DNA of 64,000 bases from an uncultured Rhodobacterales bacterium (GTDB lineage Bacteria > Pseudomonadota > Alphaproteobacteria > Rhodobacterales > Rhodobacteraceae), in NCBI GenBank assembly GCA_903873585.1, contig CAIQOV010000023.1, positions 1 through 64,000 of the forward strand, read 5' to 3'. Positions 17,509-25,295 of this stretch are shown one piece after another. Within the stretch, counting starts at the first letter, position 1. Each line of letters opens with the position of its first letter. Under the pieces are notes generated by a model. It was given only the letters and a program-made list of their open reading frames with translations. It did no database searches and was not told the origin of the DNA. The translations under genes and the position numbers were made by a program.

Positions 17509-18863
17509 TGATCAAACTTCCCATCACTACGCAGAAGAAGGATGTCGAGATCAAGTCCGTTAATGGGCAATCGGTTTTCGACTTACGAGAACAGATCCTA
17601 ACTATTATTGGCCGTGACGTTGACCCTGTACTGTTGCGCGATTTTTTTGCGGAACCTGTTGTCAATGAGGTAAAGGGTGAAGTGTCATGGTACACGCAAG
17701 CGTCAGGCCCGTTGAGGCCGTTCAGCGATCTCGATGGTGATGAGCGCGAGCGAGTACATCAGACGTTACGGAAGATTGATGGGGAACTGAAGGCTTCCGC
17801 GGACAAAGTAGCAAAGGCCGGCTTCCAGCTAGGTTGGCTTAGTGACGCTGCCCGGGCGATGTTATCGGCTCCGGACCTTGATAAATCACTTTTCATCGTT
17901 GGCACTACACTGGTGCTTACAGAATGGGGTTGCGTCCCCTTCGGTTCAAACCCGTCGCTCCATCAGATTGTTGTATCGGATAAATCAAGCCCAAAGACCT
18001 CGGTCAAGGATGGGGGCATCGAAGAACAATTTGTGGCACAGCTGCAAGCCGAGCCGACAGTGCGGATTATTGAACCAATAGAGGAAGCAATACCGGATCT
18101 AGATCCAGAGCCTATAGTCCCTCAAGAAACGGAACCTATGCAGGGTCTGTTGACTGAGCCGATAGCGGAGCCAGATCCGGAGCTAACGCTTGCCGCCTCG
18201 GATCAGCGCTTTTTTAATTGGCGCGACCATATCTCGTCCCTGATCTGCTTGTTACTTCTCTTGCTGCTGATCATTGGAGTATTTTTGAATTATCGCTATT
18301 CCGATACCGGCCGCGTGGCGGCAATTCAAATGGCCGATACGCGGATCGAGCAGCTATGGGGCGCCATTTCGCAGCGCGCGCAACAATGCCAGCCCCCTGC
18401 GGTAGTTCCTGGCCTGGATCAGATCACGCCGGAGGAAGTGCAGCGCGGCTTACAGCAGGGCGGTGTTAACATTGGGAAGTCCCTCAACGTCAGTCTGGCA
18501 TGGAGCGCGCCCGTAGATCTTGATCTTGCCGTTTTTGAACCTGGCGGCAGTCGGATTAACTTTGAAAATCCGATTTCCGGCACTTCTGGAAAACTAGACA
18601 TTGACGCAAATCGCAAAGCAGGCTCCACATGCCAGATTGTGCAGGGTAGGAAACCTGTTGAGAATATTTCTTGGGATAAGCCTGCGCCGAGTGGCGTCTA
18701 TAAGATTGCGGTCAATCTTTTCAGTCTCTGTGCCGTGCCTTCGACTGCCAATGTGATACCATTTAAACTTATCATCACCCGAGCTGGGCAGCCTGCCAAG
18801 GAAATCAGCGGAGAGGTATCTGCATCAGCGCCAACTTTTAGTTACGGCATGGACTTCCCATAG
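17505..18863 (+). CDS. SrfA-like membrane protein with DUF2135-like C-terminal domain
   Basis: A 452-aa protein starting at 17505 (ATGA overlap). The N-terminal 150 residues contain NGQSVFDLREQI, PVVNEVKGEVSWYT and LFIVGTTLVLTEWGC, which match from memory the pattern of SrfA proteins (ALQLRE, NE…DWY, VFLV…FWGFV). An acidic Pro/Glu linker (about 175–230) and one transmembrane segment (about 246–268) follow. The periplasmic part ends in a beta-sandwich resembling DUF2135/YfaP (VDLDLAVFEPGG, LDIDAN, APSGVYKIAV). With SrfB and SrfC nearby this completes an SrfABC set. SrfA identity is inferred from motif memory and context; the DUF2135-like end is moderately sure. Confidence 0.62.
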   Translation: MMIKLPITTQKKDVEIKSVNGQSVFDLREQILTIIGRDVDPVLLRDFFAEPVVNEVKGEVSWYTQASGPLRPFSDLDGDERERVHQTLRKIDGELKASADKVAKAGFQLGWLSDAARAMLSAPDLDKSLFIVGTTLVLTEWGCVPFGSNPSLHQIVVSDKSSPKTSVKDGGIEEQFVAQLQAEPTVRIIEPIEEAIPDLDPEPIVPQETEPMQGLLTEPIAEPDPELTLAASDQRFFNWRDHISSLICLLLLLLLIIGVFLNYRYSDTGRVAAIQMADTRIEQLWGAISQRAQQCQPPAVVPGLDQITPEEVQRGLQQGGVNIGKSLNVSLAWSAPVDLDLAVFEPGGSRINFENPISGTSGKLDIDANRKAGSTCQIVQGRKPVENISWDKPAPSGVYKIAVNLFSLCAVPSTANVIPFKLIITRAGQPAKEISGEVSASAPTFSYGMDFP

Positions 18864-18887
18864 GTTAGCGAGCGAACCACTAAATGC

Positions 18888-21863
18888 TCAAAGATCAAAA
18901 AGGCCAGTATCCATCCAGTGGCCCTCTACGTCCCAAAGTGTTTTGAAGGTGATCTCAATATCGCGCTGCGGAATCGGGACACCGTTTGCTGAGATAATTT
19001 CTGAAATTTGCATAATACCTTCATTATGGAAGTTTGCATCGCCACCTGTTTCTTCGGCTCCGGGCCGCCGGTAATTGAGTTTAATGGAGTAGGGTAGGCC
19101 CGCCTGCACGGCCCTGGCAGCCGCATCCTGCGAGCTGAAAGATAGATAGAACAACGGCGTCGTCTTCCAACGATCAACATCAATCTGCCTGAACCCGAGG
19201 TAAACCGGCGAGGCAAATTGGAAGACTTGTTCCATTTCGTCTTTTCGATCTGTGTCGAGATTTACGCCGTTGAAGAACAAGTTTTCTGTGAGAATTTGTC
19301 GATCGAGGTTCATCGGGCCGATATAATTGACCGTGGAAGCCGGTTTCAGCGCACGGGAGCGGAAGTGGAAGTTTAGCATATTACCCTCAGACACCGCAGA
19401 CAGGAGTGCACCAACGACGCCTGTTGTCTTGGGATCGCCAATCTTGCCTTGAAGATCAAGGAATGGATACCACTTACCAATTTTATACTTATTCATCGGA
19501 ATGATCCGGTGTGGTGGAATTGGTGGATTGGCAAGGAAGATTGACTGAATAGCAGGCAAGCATGACGGCCGACCAGTAATAAGCATAAAATCGCAATTCA
19601 ACTGGCTTACCACCTCCATAAGGTCATTGAGATACGGCGACATCGCTGTCGTAATGGACCTCTCCAAGTCCTGTCGCTGAAATTGGAACTCGGTGGCGAT
19701 GATGGACCAGCCCGCTTTGTCCACTGCAAGGGGCTCATGGAAACTCACTAGGTCCGAGCTTAAGCTCGTCTGCGCGAACAATTCGCCAGTATCGATGATG
19801 ATCTCTTCTGAGGCGGCCCCGGTTGACCGCCTTTCTAGAGAATTTAGCATCCGAAGCGCGATAGGTTGAAGGATTTGCTGGGTGAACTGTGCTCGAAGGT
19901 TTTTTTGCCTCTGCGTGAGGCCTACCGTATTCCTGCCGAAGCTGCTGATAATGAAATCTTGTGCGTTGGCGCGTCCTGCATCCTTTAGCTTGCCAATGAG
20001 TTCTGGAAGAATGTGCTTTTCGATAAGAAGCTTGATTAGATCATCGCCCGCGAAGTTGAAACTCTCCCTGAACTCTTGATGCGGCGATATAATGCTAGTC
20101 ACGTTTTGAGATTGGTTGATATAGGAGGTAACGACCATGTCGGTAGTGCCGCCGCCGATATCGATGCTGGCCACTCGCAGGGTAGGAGTTCCGGGATCAG
20201 ATGGCTGAGACTTTCCAAAATTCGCGAAGTAAGACTTAGAATCGCCCGCGAACTTCACAGCTATTTCGTTGTAGACAAAAACCAGCTGTGTGGCGCTTGC
20301 CTCGTCAAGCAGTACCTGCACGAGCGGCTTGGCCTGGAAATCGTAACGCGGTGCATCCCAGCCTATTGTTTTCCATAGGGTATCAATAGCTGCACGCGCC
20401 CAAAACTCAAACAGATTGCGTTCAGCGATTGTCATTGCTGGGGGCACGGTGAGGATAATCTGCCGTAACCTGCGTGGCAGGTCTGGGTTAAGGCGGTCAA
20501 TGCGCCTGTGAGGGGAGTTTATCTGTACTACTGCGTGCTGAAAAACTTCTGCGAGCAAGAACATCATCAGGGAACTTCGAGCAAAGCGGGGCGATGTGAC
20601 CGGGTAGCTCGACGCGCCCTGTGATCGGCCGTGGATGCGCAAGGGCGGCGCGTTGAGTTGATTGAGCGGCAGTCCGTTGTCGTTTATGAAAGCGGCGAAA
20701 CGGCCTCGGTTTACAGGGTCTTCGCGGCCCATATGCCCGGGTGAGAAACGCCATTCTTCGCCGTTATTGCGCGCTTTGAGATCCCAAAGATACCGCTTTG
20801 GACTAGACATTGAGGTTGGCCCCATATCGCATTTTGAGGCAGCCGCAAGGTTGATTGCCTCTGCTCCAACTCTGGCTAGGGTTGGCCAGACGAATGCTGC
20901 TTTGCTTCTCCCAGATGCGCGGGAGTAGCCTTCCGGATCCCCGAGCCGAGCTTCGGCGAAGCAAACCGTTGACGAAAAAGTTTCCTGAAAAGTCTCAATC
21001 GGGCGGCTTAAATTACGGATTTCCAACTTTGCGCCGTCGTTCAGGTCGGAGCTCTCGCCATTTCGCCGCTCGATTAGCATACCGATAGAACGCGAATTTC
21101 CGATATCTAGTACTAGGTCAACATCAACCGGCTTGTGCATCTTCGGATTGGTTAGCCGCAAATCGGGAAGTTTTCCAGATTTCTCCAGTAGCTCTAGGAG
21201 TGCGACATACTTTGCAATGTGGTCCGTGTGGATTCCAACGCTTTCGCTTCGGCGCGGTCTGTTGAATGACTTTAGCCAATCCTTGACCCAGTCAAGCTTC
21301 AAGAACCACGAGATATCACTCGGATTGCTCGCCAGAGCAAACTGGCCGGCCTCTTCAACATCATGATGCATCAAAGCGGGGAAGCCTTCATCGGCCGGGA
21401 TCGCATGCTTCTCAGGGCCCTCTTCAACCTTTGGGTCGAAAGCAATTACCCCCCGCTGCACACCTGCGATAGGTTCGCTCAAGTACAGTCTGCACCAATC
21501 GGTGGGCGAATTCGGGTAGAAACGGCGATGGAGTACATTGATGGTGCCAGACAAACGCAGATAAGGGAGTGGCACCCAGCGCTCTGAAAATTGTTGGATG
21601 ACGGCGGGGATCGAAACTGAATATTGGTCAGGATGATGCAAGGCTTCTGAGCCTTGGTCATCCAGCAGAACCTGGCCGGTAACCATGTCGACAAGCTTGT
21701 CGTCCTCCTGCGCAAGGCAAGTAAGATGCCAGTCGCTGACATCGCCATGGCGCCTGGCATGCTCGCGCTCTAGGAAAAGAGTTGTAATTCTTGGAAGGTG
21801 GCTCGCCTCCAGTTCAAAATGAAAAAACTGGATGGGGCCGTCCGGAACAATTGCAAACGTCAT
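18888..21863 (-). CDS. srfB: SrfB-family actin/Hsp70-like ATPase
   Basis: A 991-aa soluble protein with an ASKHA nucleotide-binding fold: phosphate-1 DIGNSRS (253–259), phosphate-2 DIGGGTTD (about 568–575) and an adenosine-type ITGRPSCLPA (about 760). A roughly 250-residue N-terminal region precedes the ATPase core. Length and order match proteins annotated as virulence factor SrfB. It is convergent with the five-gene chain, 24 bp from its last gene. Likely works with the SrfC-like GTPase and the SrfA-like membrane protein, but the mechanism is unknown. Confidence 0.82.
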   Translation of the reverse strand: MTFAIVPDGPIQFFHFELEASHLPRITTLFLEREHARRHGDVSDWHLTCLAQEDDKLVDMVTGQVLLDDQGSEALHHPDQYSVSIPAVIQQFSERWVPLPYLRLSGTINVLHRRFYPNSPTDWCRLYLSEPIAGVQRGVIAFDPKVEEGPEKHAIPADEGFPALMHHDVEEAGQFALASNPSDISWFLKLDWVKDWLKSFNRPRRSESVGIHTDHIAKYVALLELLEKSGKLPDLRLTNPKMHKPVDVDLVLDIGNSRSIGMLIERRNGESSDLNDGAKLEIRNLSRPIETFQETFSSTVCFAEARLGDPEGYSRASGRSKAAFVWPTLARVGAEAINLAAASKCDMGPTSMSSPKRYLWDLKARNNGEEWRFSPGHMGREDPVNRGRFAAFINDNGLPLNQLNAPPLRIHGRSQGASSYPVTSPRFARSSLMMFLLAEVFQHAVVQINSPHRRIDRLNPDLPRRLRQIILTVPPAMTIAERNLFEFWARAAIDTLWKTIGWDAPRYDFQAKPLVQVLLDEASATQLVFVYNEIAVKFAGDSKSYFANFGKSQPSDPGTPTLRVASIDIGGGTTDMVVTSYINQSQNVTSIISPHQEFRESFNFAGDDLIKLLIEKHILPELIGKLKDAGRANAQDFIISSFGRNTVGLTQRQKNLRAQFTQQILQPIALRMLNSLERRSTGAASEEIIIDTGELFAQTSLSSDLVSFHEPLAVDKAGWSIIATEFQFQRQDLERSITTAMSPYLNDLMEVVSQLNCDFMLITGRPSCLPAIQSIFLANPPIPPHRIIPMNKYKIGKWYPFLDLQGKIGDPKTTGVVGALLSAVSEGNMLNFHFRSRALKPASTVNYIGPMNLDRQILTENLFFNGVNLDTDRKDEMEQVFQFASPVYLGFRQIDVDRWKTTPLFYLSFSSQDAAARAVQAGLPYSIKLNYRRPGAEETGGDANFHNEGIMQISEIISANGVPIPQRDIEITFKTLWDVEGHWMDTGLFDL

Positions 21864-22181
21864 GATGACCCCCCAGCGGTTTCCCGCAACCTGCCAAACC
21901 TATTATGATTTTTTAGAGATATGACGGTAATTGCAAGTTCATTATGTAACTGTGGAAATGTTGCGTCGTTTAAGGCCGTCGCAGGCGACCCAATCATGGG
22001 CTTTTCTGCTACCCGCTGCGTGAAACAAGACATTACAGCAACGGAAGAGACCGAACTTGAACCGACACGATCCGAGTTTTTTTCGGACCAGGTGTTATTT
22101 TTCTTCGGTTGTTATGGTGCTGGTGGTAGGTAGGCATGCAACGAAAAAAATGCACAAGCGAAAGACCGTCTCCGGAAAGCG
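21864..22181. other. Intergenic stretch upstream of srfB
   Basis: 318 bases without a credible gene; a 70-codon frame at 21921–22133 has no ribosome site and unconvincing composition. Presumably contains the srfB promoter (minus strand). Confidence 0.45.
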
Positions 22182-22502
22182 TTAGTACTCCTCGCCAAGC
22201 ATGATGGTCAGCACCCGAATGGTAACTGTGGGGTCTGAGGCATCAGGCGAAGCCATCTGCAAGTCGACATCATAGTAGTCGAATTTCCAGAACACGGTCT
22301 GCCCGGCAAAACGCAAGCTGCCGAAGTCATGCTCACCGTAGGGATCATTGTCGGCGCTGAATCCGTCGAACCTTTGCACCTGTTCCAGCAATTCTGCGAT
22401 CCCCTCTAGTGACTGCACGCCTAGCGTGAGCATCACCCTGCAACCGGTGAACGTGGTTCGCGCTGCATCATTCAGCGCTTTGATCCTTTCGACATCGCTC
22501 AT
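22182..22502 (-). CDS. DUF3768 family protein
   Basis: A 106-aa protein. The blocks RIKALNDAARTTFTG, DNDPYGEHDFGS, FWKFDYYD and VLTIMLGEEY are the hallmark of DUF3768, frequent on alphaproteobacterial plasmids and islands. Soluble and acidic. Function unknown. A CTTAAG-type palindrome (22653–22669) lies about 150 nt upstream of its start and could regulate it. Confidence 0.88.
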   Translation of the reverse strand: MSDVERIKALNDAARTTFTGCRVMLTLGVQSLEGIAELLEQVQRFDGFSADNDPYGEHDFGSLRFAGQTVFWKFDYYDVDLQMASPDASDPTVTIRVLTIMLGEEY

Positions 22503-22652
22503 CTTTAAGTTCCTGAATAATAGCCATATTCAGGATTTTGTGGTCAAAGTGATTTATGGACAACCGAACTGATCGTGGAACTTGGCGATGGTCGCAACAT
22601 GAACATTGGTGACGGGCGACGTGTGGTTCCTCTATTCACCATTTCTGGCGAA

Positions 22653-22669
22653 ACTTAAGTGACTTAACT
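22653..22669. repeat. ACTTAAGTNACTTAAGT-type palindrome, copy 4
   Basis: ACTTAAGTGACTTAACT, between the DUF3768 gene and the integrase. Only the central base and one flank differ from copies 2 and 3. Confidence 0.6.
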
Positions 22670-22743
22670 AATCTCGGCTGCAGTGCGTTTGGGAGCGGAA
22701 GCTGCAGTCCAGCACGGCGCATGTTCTTAAGGATCTTGATCTG

Positions 22744-23316
22744 TCAGACCATCTCCACCGCTGCCCGCAGCACGTTTTCATTCAGCTCGATATATCTTTG
22801 AGTTGTCGCAATTGATTTGTGCCCTGCCAAAGCTGCCAGCACCCGCACGTTGACGCCCTTGTGGGCCAAAGTTGTGATGAACGTTCTGCGCGTGCTGTGG
22901 GACGTTGCCCTATCCAGCCCGGCGTCGTCATAGAGCTTGAGCATGAGTTGGCAGAGGCCGTTGGCCGAAAATGCCTTGCCAGTCTTGCTGGTGATCAACG
23001 GCAGCGTGGTGTGTCGGCGCGCGATGGGCACAGTTCGTAGGTAAGCGTCCAGTTCGCCCTGGAGCTGCGTGTTCATCAGCACCGTGCGTGCTTCGCTGCC
23101 TTTGGTCTGGGCGGCTGTGAGCTGGATCTCGTTTCGCACAGCACCTTCCGGCGTCAGCACGTCCCCGATTTTCAATGCGGCAATTTCTCCGATGCGCATG
23201 CCGGCCAAGCTGCCCAACATGAACACGCAACGGTTGCGCGCGGGGTAAGCAGTGCGAGCACAGTGCTGCAACATGCGTTTGACATCTCGTTCGGTCAGTA
23301 CTGGCGCTTGCTTCAT
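22744..23316 (-). CDS. Tyrosine recombinase, catalytic domain only
   Basis: A 190-aa protein; the ATG at 23316 has AGAGGA 8 nt upstream, so it is preferred to the frame from 23337. Catalytic residues in order: Arg in GMRIGEI, Lys in the beta-hairpin region, HSTRR (His/Arg), GHKSIATTQRYI (His and nucleophile Tyr). The N-terminal core-binding domain of normal phage/Xer recombinases (about 100 residues) is absent, so this is a minimal integrase or a truncated one. Inverted repeats matching a recombinase core site lie 115–145 bp upstream (23431–23460). Likely the mobility gene of a small element in this island. Confidence 0.85.
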   Translation of the reverse strand: MKQAPVLTERDVKRMLQHCARTAYPARNRCVFMLGSLAGMRIGEIAALKIGDVLTPEGAVRNEIQLTAAQTKGSEARTVLMNTQLQGELDAYLRTVPIARRHTTLPLITSKTGKAFSANGLCQLMLKLYDDAGLDRATSHSTRRTFITTLAHKGVNVRVLAALAGHKSIATTQRYIELNENVLRAAVEMV

Positions 23317-23679
23317 GTCTGCGATCCTCTGGTTCACAATATCATACTAAGCAGCATGTATTCTGAACCGGCGCAGGACAACCGAAGAGATTACAATAAA
23401 AGACCAAACAAGTTCAGTGGCTTAAGTGTTTGGTTCAGAGAATACATATTTTCTGAACCAGTCTGTTGGCCAAAGCGCACGGGCATGAGTTTGTCTGTTG
23501 GATCCGGCCAAGGACGACGCTTGCACAATGATCGTGGTTGGCGGGCTGCGTGCCAAGGCGTTGCACTGCAGCGTTTGCGGGCACTCGAGATTTAGGGTCT
23601 TGAAAATTTAGACATGCGAAAGCGCTGCGATACGGTTCAAGCAGATTGCTAGAAGCAGCCAGCTGGCGATGGCCCAGCT
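23317..23679. other. Integrase upstream region with GGTTCAGA repeats
   Basis: No gene. It holds a 30-bp inverted repeat (23431–23460), a half-copy TTCTGAACC at 23361–23369 and GTGAACCA near 23327 (minus strand). The GGTTCAGA word therefore recurs three times just upstream of the recombinase gene. Confidence 0.6.
23431..23460. repeat. Candidate recombinase core site (12-6-12 inverted repeat)
   Basis: TGGTTCAGAGAA, spacer TACATA, TTTTCTGAACCA: arms match at 11 of 12 positions. The arm and spacer lengths are typical of tyrosine-recombinase crossover sites, and the integrase gene is 115 bp away. It could instead be the integrase operator. Confidence 0.55.
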
Positions 23680-24066
23680 TCAGACATCAATCACAACCGG
23701 TTTTTCGACACTCCTGCCTTCCTTGGGCAAATCTCCAAACCACGCTTCACACATTTCGGACAGGAATTCCTTGGTTATAGGAAAGCCCGACGCATCACCA
23801 ATGACTGCGTCGATTTCGCAAAAGGGGCAAAGCGCTCTGGTTTCATCGTCAATCCAAGTTGCAATTTTCGCAGGCGGAAAGGTACTTAGACAGCTAAAGC
23901 ATCCACACAGCGAACTGGCATCAATTTGAGCTCGATGATCCTTCGAACAGCCATGTGCGGCCAGAAGCGTTTTGTCGATTTCACCTTCCCGTTTGGCCTT
24001 CTCAAACTCTTCAAGCCTTACGTTTAAGAAACTCAGAATATCGTGGTCTACGTCGTCATCGGTCAT
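23680..24066 (-). CDS. Cysteine-rich small cytoplasmic protein
   Basis: A 128-aa protein with the recognisable core CGCFSCLSTFP…W.D….ALCPFCEIDAVIGDASGFPIT and a following FLSEM…WFG. This Cys-pair (CxCFxC … CPxC) layout is a widespread family of hypothetical proteins with probable zinc binding. The first 45 residues are charged and helical. Function unknown; no close partners. Confidence 0.75.
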   Translation of the reverse strand: MTDDDVDHDILSFLNVRLEEFEKAKREGEIDKTLLAAHGCSKDHRAQIDASSLCGCFSCLSTFPPAKIATWIDDETRALCPFCEIDAVIGDASGFPITKEFLSEMCEAWFGDLPKEGRSVEKPVVIDV

Positions 24067-24124
24067 GCTTTGCCTCCCAAGCTAGCAAATTGCCCGTGCA
24101 AACGGTTGCCAGAGAAGATGGCAG

Positions 24125-24325
24125 CTATTTTTTGCGCGGCAAAGCTTTTTCAGCTGAGGTGCGTTGGGATTTGGTTTCACCACTCAACCTGTCCGCTGCG
24201 GCCCGCGCATCAAAGTGGAAGTAGCTGCGCTGAAGCATGGCCAAACTGGTGCCCATGTTGTCAGCCAGTTCCTGAGCATTGCGTTCATCTTGCACCTGAC
24301 GTGTGGCATAGGTCAGCCAGCTTGC
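24125..24325 (-). pseudogene. Integrase C-terminal tail (remnant)
   Basis: Read in the frame ending with TAG at 24127–24125, the DNA encodes WLTYATRQVQDERNAQEL, ADNMGTSLAMLQRSYFHFD and a Lys-rich end. This is the His/Tyr end of a phage-type tyrosine integrase (usual pattern LRHTYATR…LA.NMGTS..ML…Y.H). It has no start of its own and is fused upstream, in another frame, to the DUF6641 gene. It may be the missing end of the integrase fragment at 30707–31351. Confidence 0.7.
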
Positions 24326-24644
24326 CCACTTCTACGGCGGTCTTGCCCGGCTGAAGTTGCAGGGGCACTGCGCCATAACGAACCCCAAACTGCACCGTGC
24401 CCCCATCCCCAACCGTCCACCATTGCCGCAGTTTGACAGGACGCTGCACGCGATAGCGATTGCCATCCGCATCAGTCTCCCAAGCTGCCTTGGTGCGCTG
24501 ATAGGCCACGCCACCCAAGGACGCTTCTGCCAGTTTCAATTGTTCCGTCAGTTGCTCGGCCAGTTTCTTACGCCGTTCTTGTTCAACAGTGCCTTTCACC
24601 GGTTTGGCCAACGCCACAATCTTCAACTTGTCCAACACGCCCAT
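24285..24644 (-). CDS. DUF6641 family protein with abnormal C-terminus
   Basis: A 119-aa product, ATG at 24644 chosen for its strong GGGAGG 5 nt upstream. Pattern: MGVLDKLKIVALAKP, RRKKLAEQLTEQLKLAEA, a DADGN block, QWWTVGDGGTVQFGVRYGA, GKTAVEVG, as in DUF6641. After VGKLAD the frame enters integrase DNA and stops within a few codons (CHTSGAR), so the normal C-terminal helix is lost. Product may or may not be functional. Upstream lie the 100-bp repeat (24660–24759) and a palindrome. Confidence 0.65.
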   Translation of the reverse strand: MGVLDKLKIVALAKPVKGTVEQERRKKLAEQLTEQLKLAEASLGGVAYQRTKAAWETDADGNRYRVQRPVKLRQWWTVGDGGTVQFGVRYGAVPLQLQPGKTAVEVGKLADLCHTSGAR

Positions 24645-24659
24645 ATTTGCCTCCCTCAG

Positions 24660-24759
24660 CATCGCATCTGCAGTCAGCATGTGGTCAAGCATCTGATATT
24701 CCTAGACGAAATCTGTCATTGTGGATGTCTTTTCTGCCGTTGTGCGGCGATCCCCACTT
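24660..24759. repeat. About 100-bp direct repeat, copy 2
   Basis: Near-identical to 1–101. Forms the upstream region of the DUF6641 gene. Ends one base before the 25-bp palindrome at 24761, so that palindrome marks the breakpoint of similarity. Confidence 0.9.
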
Positions 24760-24760
24760 C

Positions 24761-24785
24761 AACATCTTCAGATCCTGAAGATGTT
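24761..24785. repeat. 25-bp palindrome P1, copy 1
   Basis: Arms AACATCTTCAG / CTGAAGATGTT, perfect over 11 bp, centre ATC. Upstream of the DUF6641 gene and downstream of the toxin gene. One of six copies in the window. Confidence 0.9.
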
Positions 24786-24811
24786 TTCGCCGTTACTATG
24801 CATCGTCGTGA

Positions 24812-24833
24812 AATGTCGGTTCGACACGACATT
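24812..24833. repeat. Palindrome P2, copy 1
   Basis: Near-perfect palindrome with arms AATGTCG / CGACATT around GTTCGACA. It lies 26 bp from P1 copy 1. Related to 26466–26483 and 35304–35329. Confidence 0.7.
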
Positions 24834-24872
24834 GCAGAGCATTTCTCCAAACTGGGACTAGGACGGACTTTT

Positions 24873-25295
24873 TTAGATGTCGGACCGTTTCACCGTTTTG
24901 CCGATGCGCTCTTTCAGCACCGCAATCATGCCTTGCTGCAGCGCCTTGGTGAATGCCGGGCTGAACACGCCGAGGTGGCTCTGTGGTTCGATGTAGAAGG
25001 AATGTTCAAATACATCCAAGTTATGTTCGTCCAAGATCACCCATAGGCCGATCCCAGTATCCAGTCCGGCGCGACGCCTTTCAATCTCAGGAACGGAAAT
25101 TGCGCGGATGGATGAACTTGGAGGCTGGGTGGTAATCGCGCACAGGCGGAGTTCTGTGTTCCCGACTTGGTTTGTGATTGCCAAGACAACTGCACAGGGG
25201 CGTGTTTTGCGGCCTTCAGTTTCCCCGCTAAGTGCTTGCCGTGCCCAAAGGTAGGGGTAGCGCAGAACGTGCCCTATGCGAGGCGCATCAGTCAT
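24873..25295 (-). CDS. PemK/MazF-like toxin of a type II toxin–antitoxin pair
   Basis: A 140-aa protein. The N-terminus (IGHVLRYPYLWARQA…G..GRKTRPCAVVLAI) has the RPCAVV signature of PemK/MazF-like growth inhibitors, which are endoribonucleases, here in the longer variant seen in Alphaproteobacteria. The start overlaps the antitoxin stop by 8 nt (ATGACTGA). The 140-aa length is usual for this subgroup. mRNA cleavage is inferred from the family. Confidence 0.8.
   Translation of the reverse strand: MTDAPRIGHVLRYPYLWARQALSGETEGRKTRPCAVVLAITNQVGNTELRLCAITTQPPSSSIRAISVPEIERRRAGLDTGIGLWVILDEHNLDVFEHSFYIEPQSHLGVFSPAFTKALQQGMIAVLKERIGKTVKRSDI

Noticed and set aside
24645-24692. N-terminal extension of DUF6641 into the 100-bp repeat
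   Set aside because: The ATG at 24644 has a strong GGGAGG and matches the family start; hence I also do not call a partial coding sequence at 1–33.
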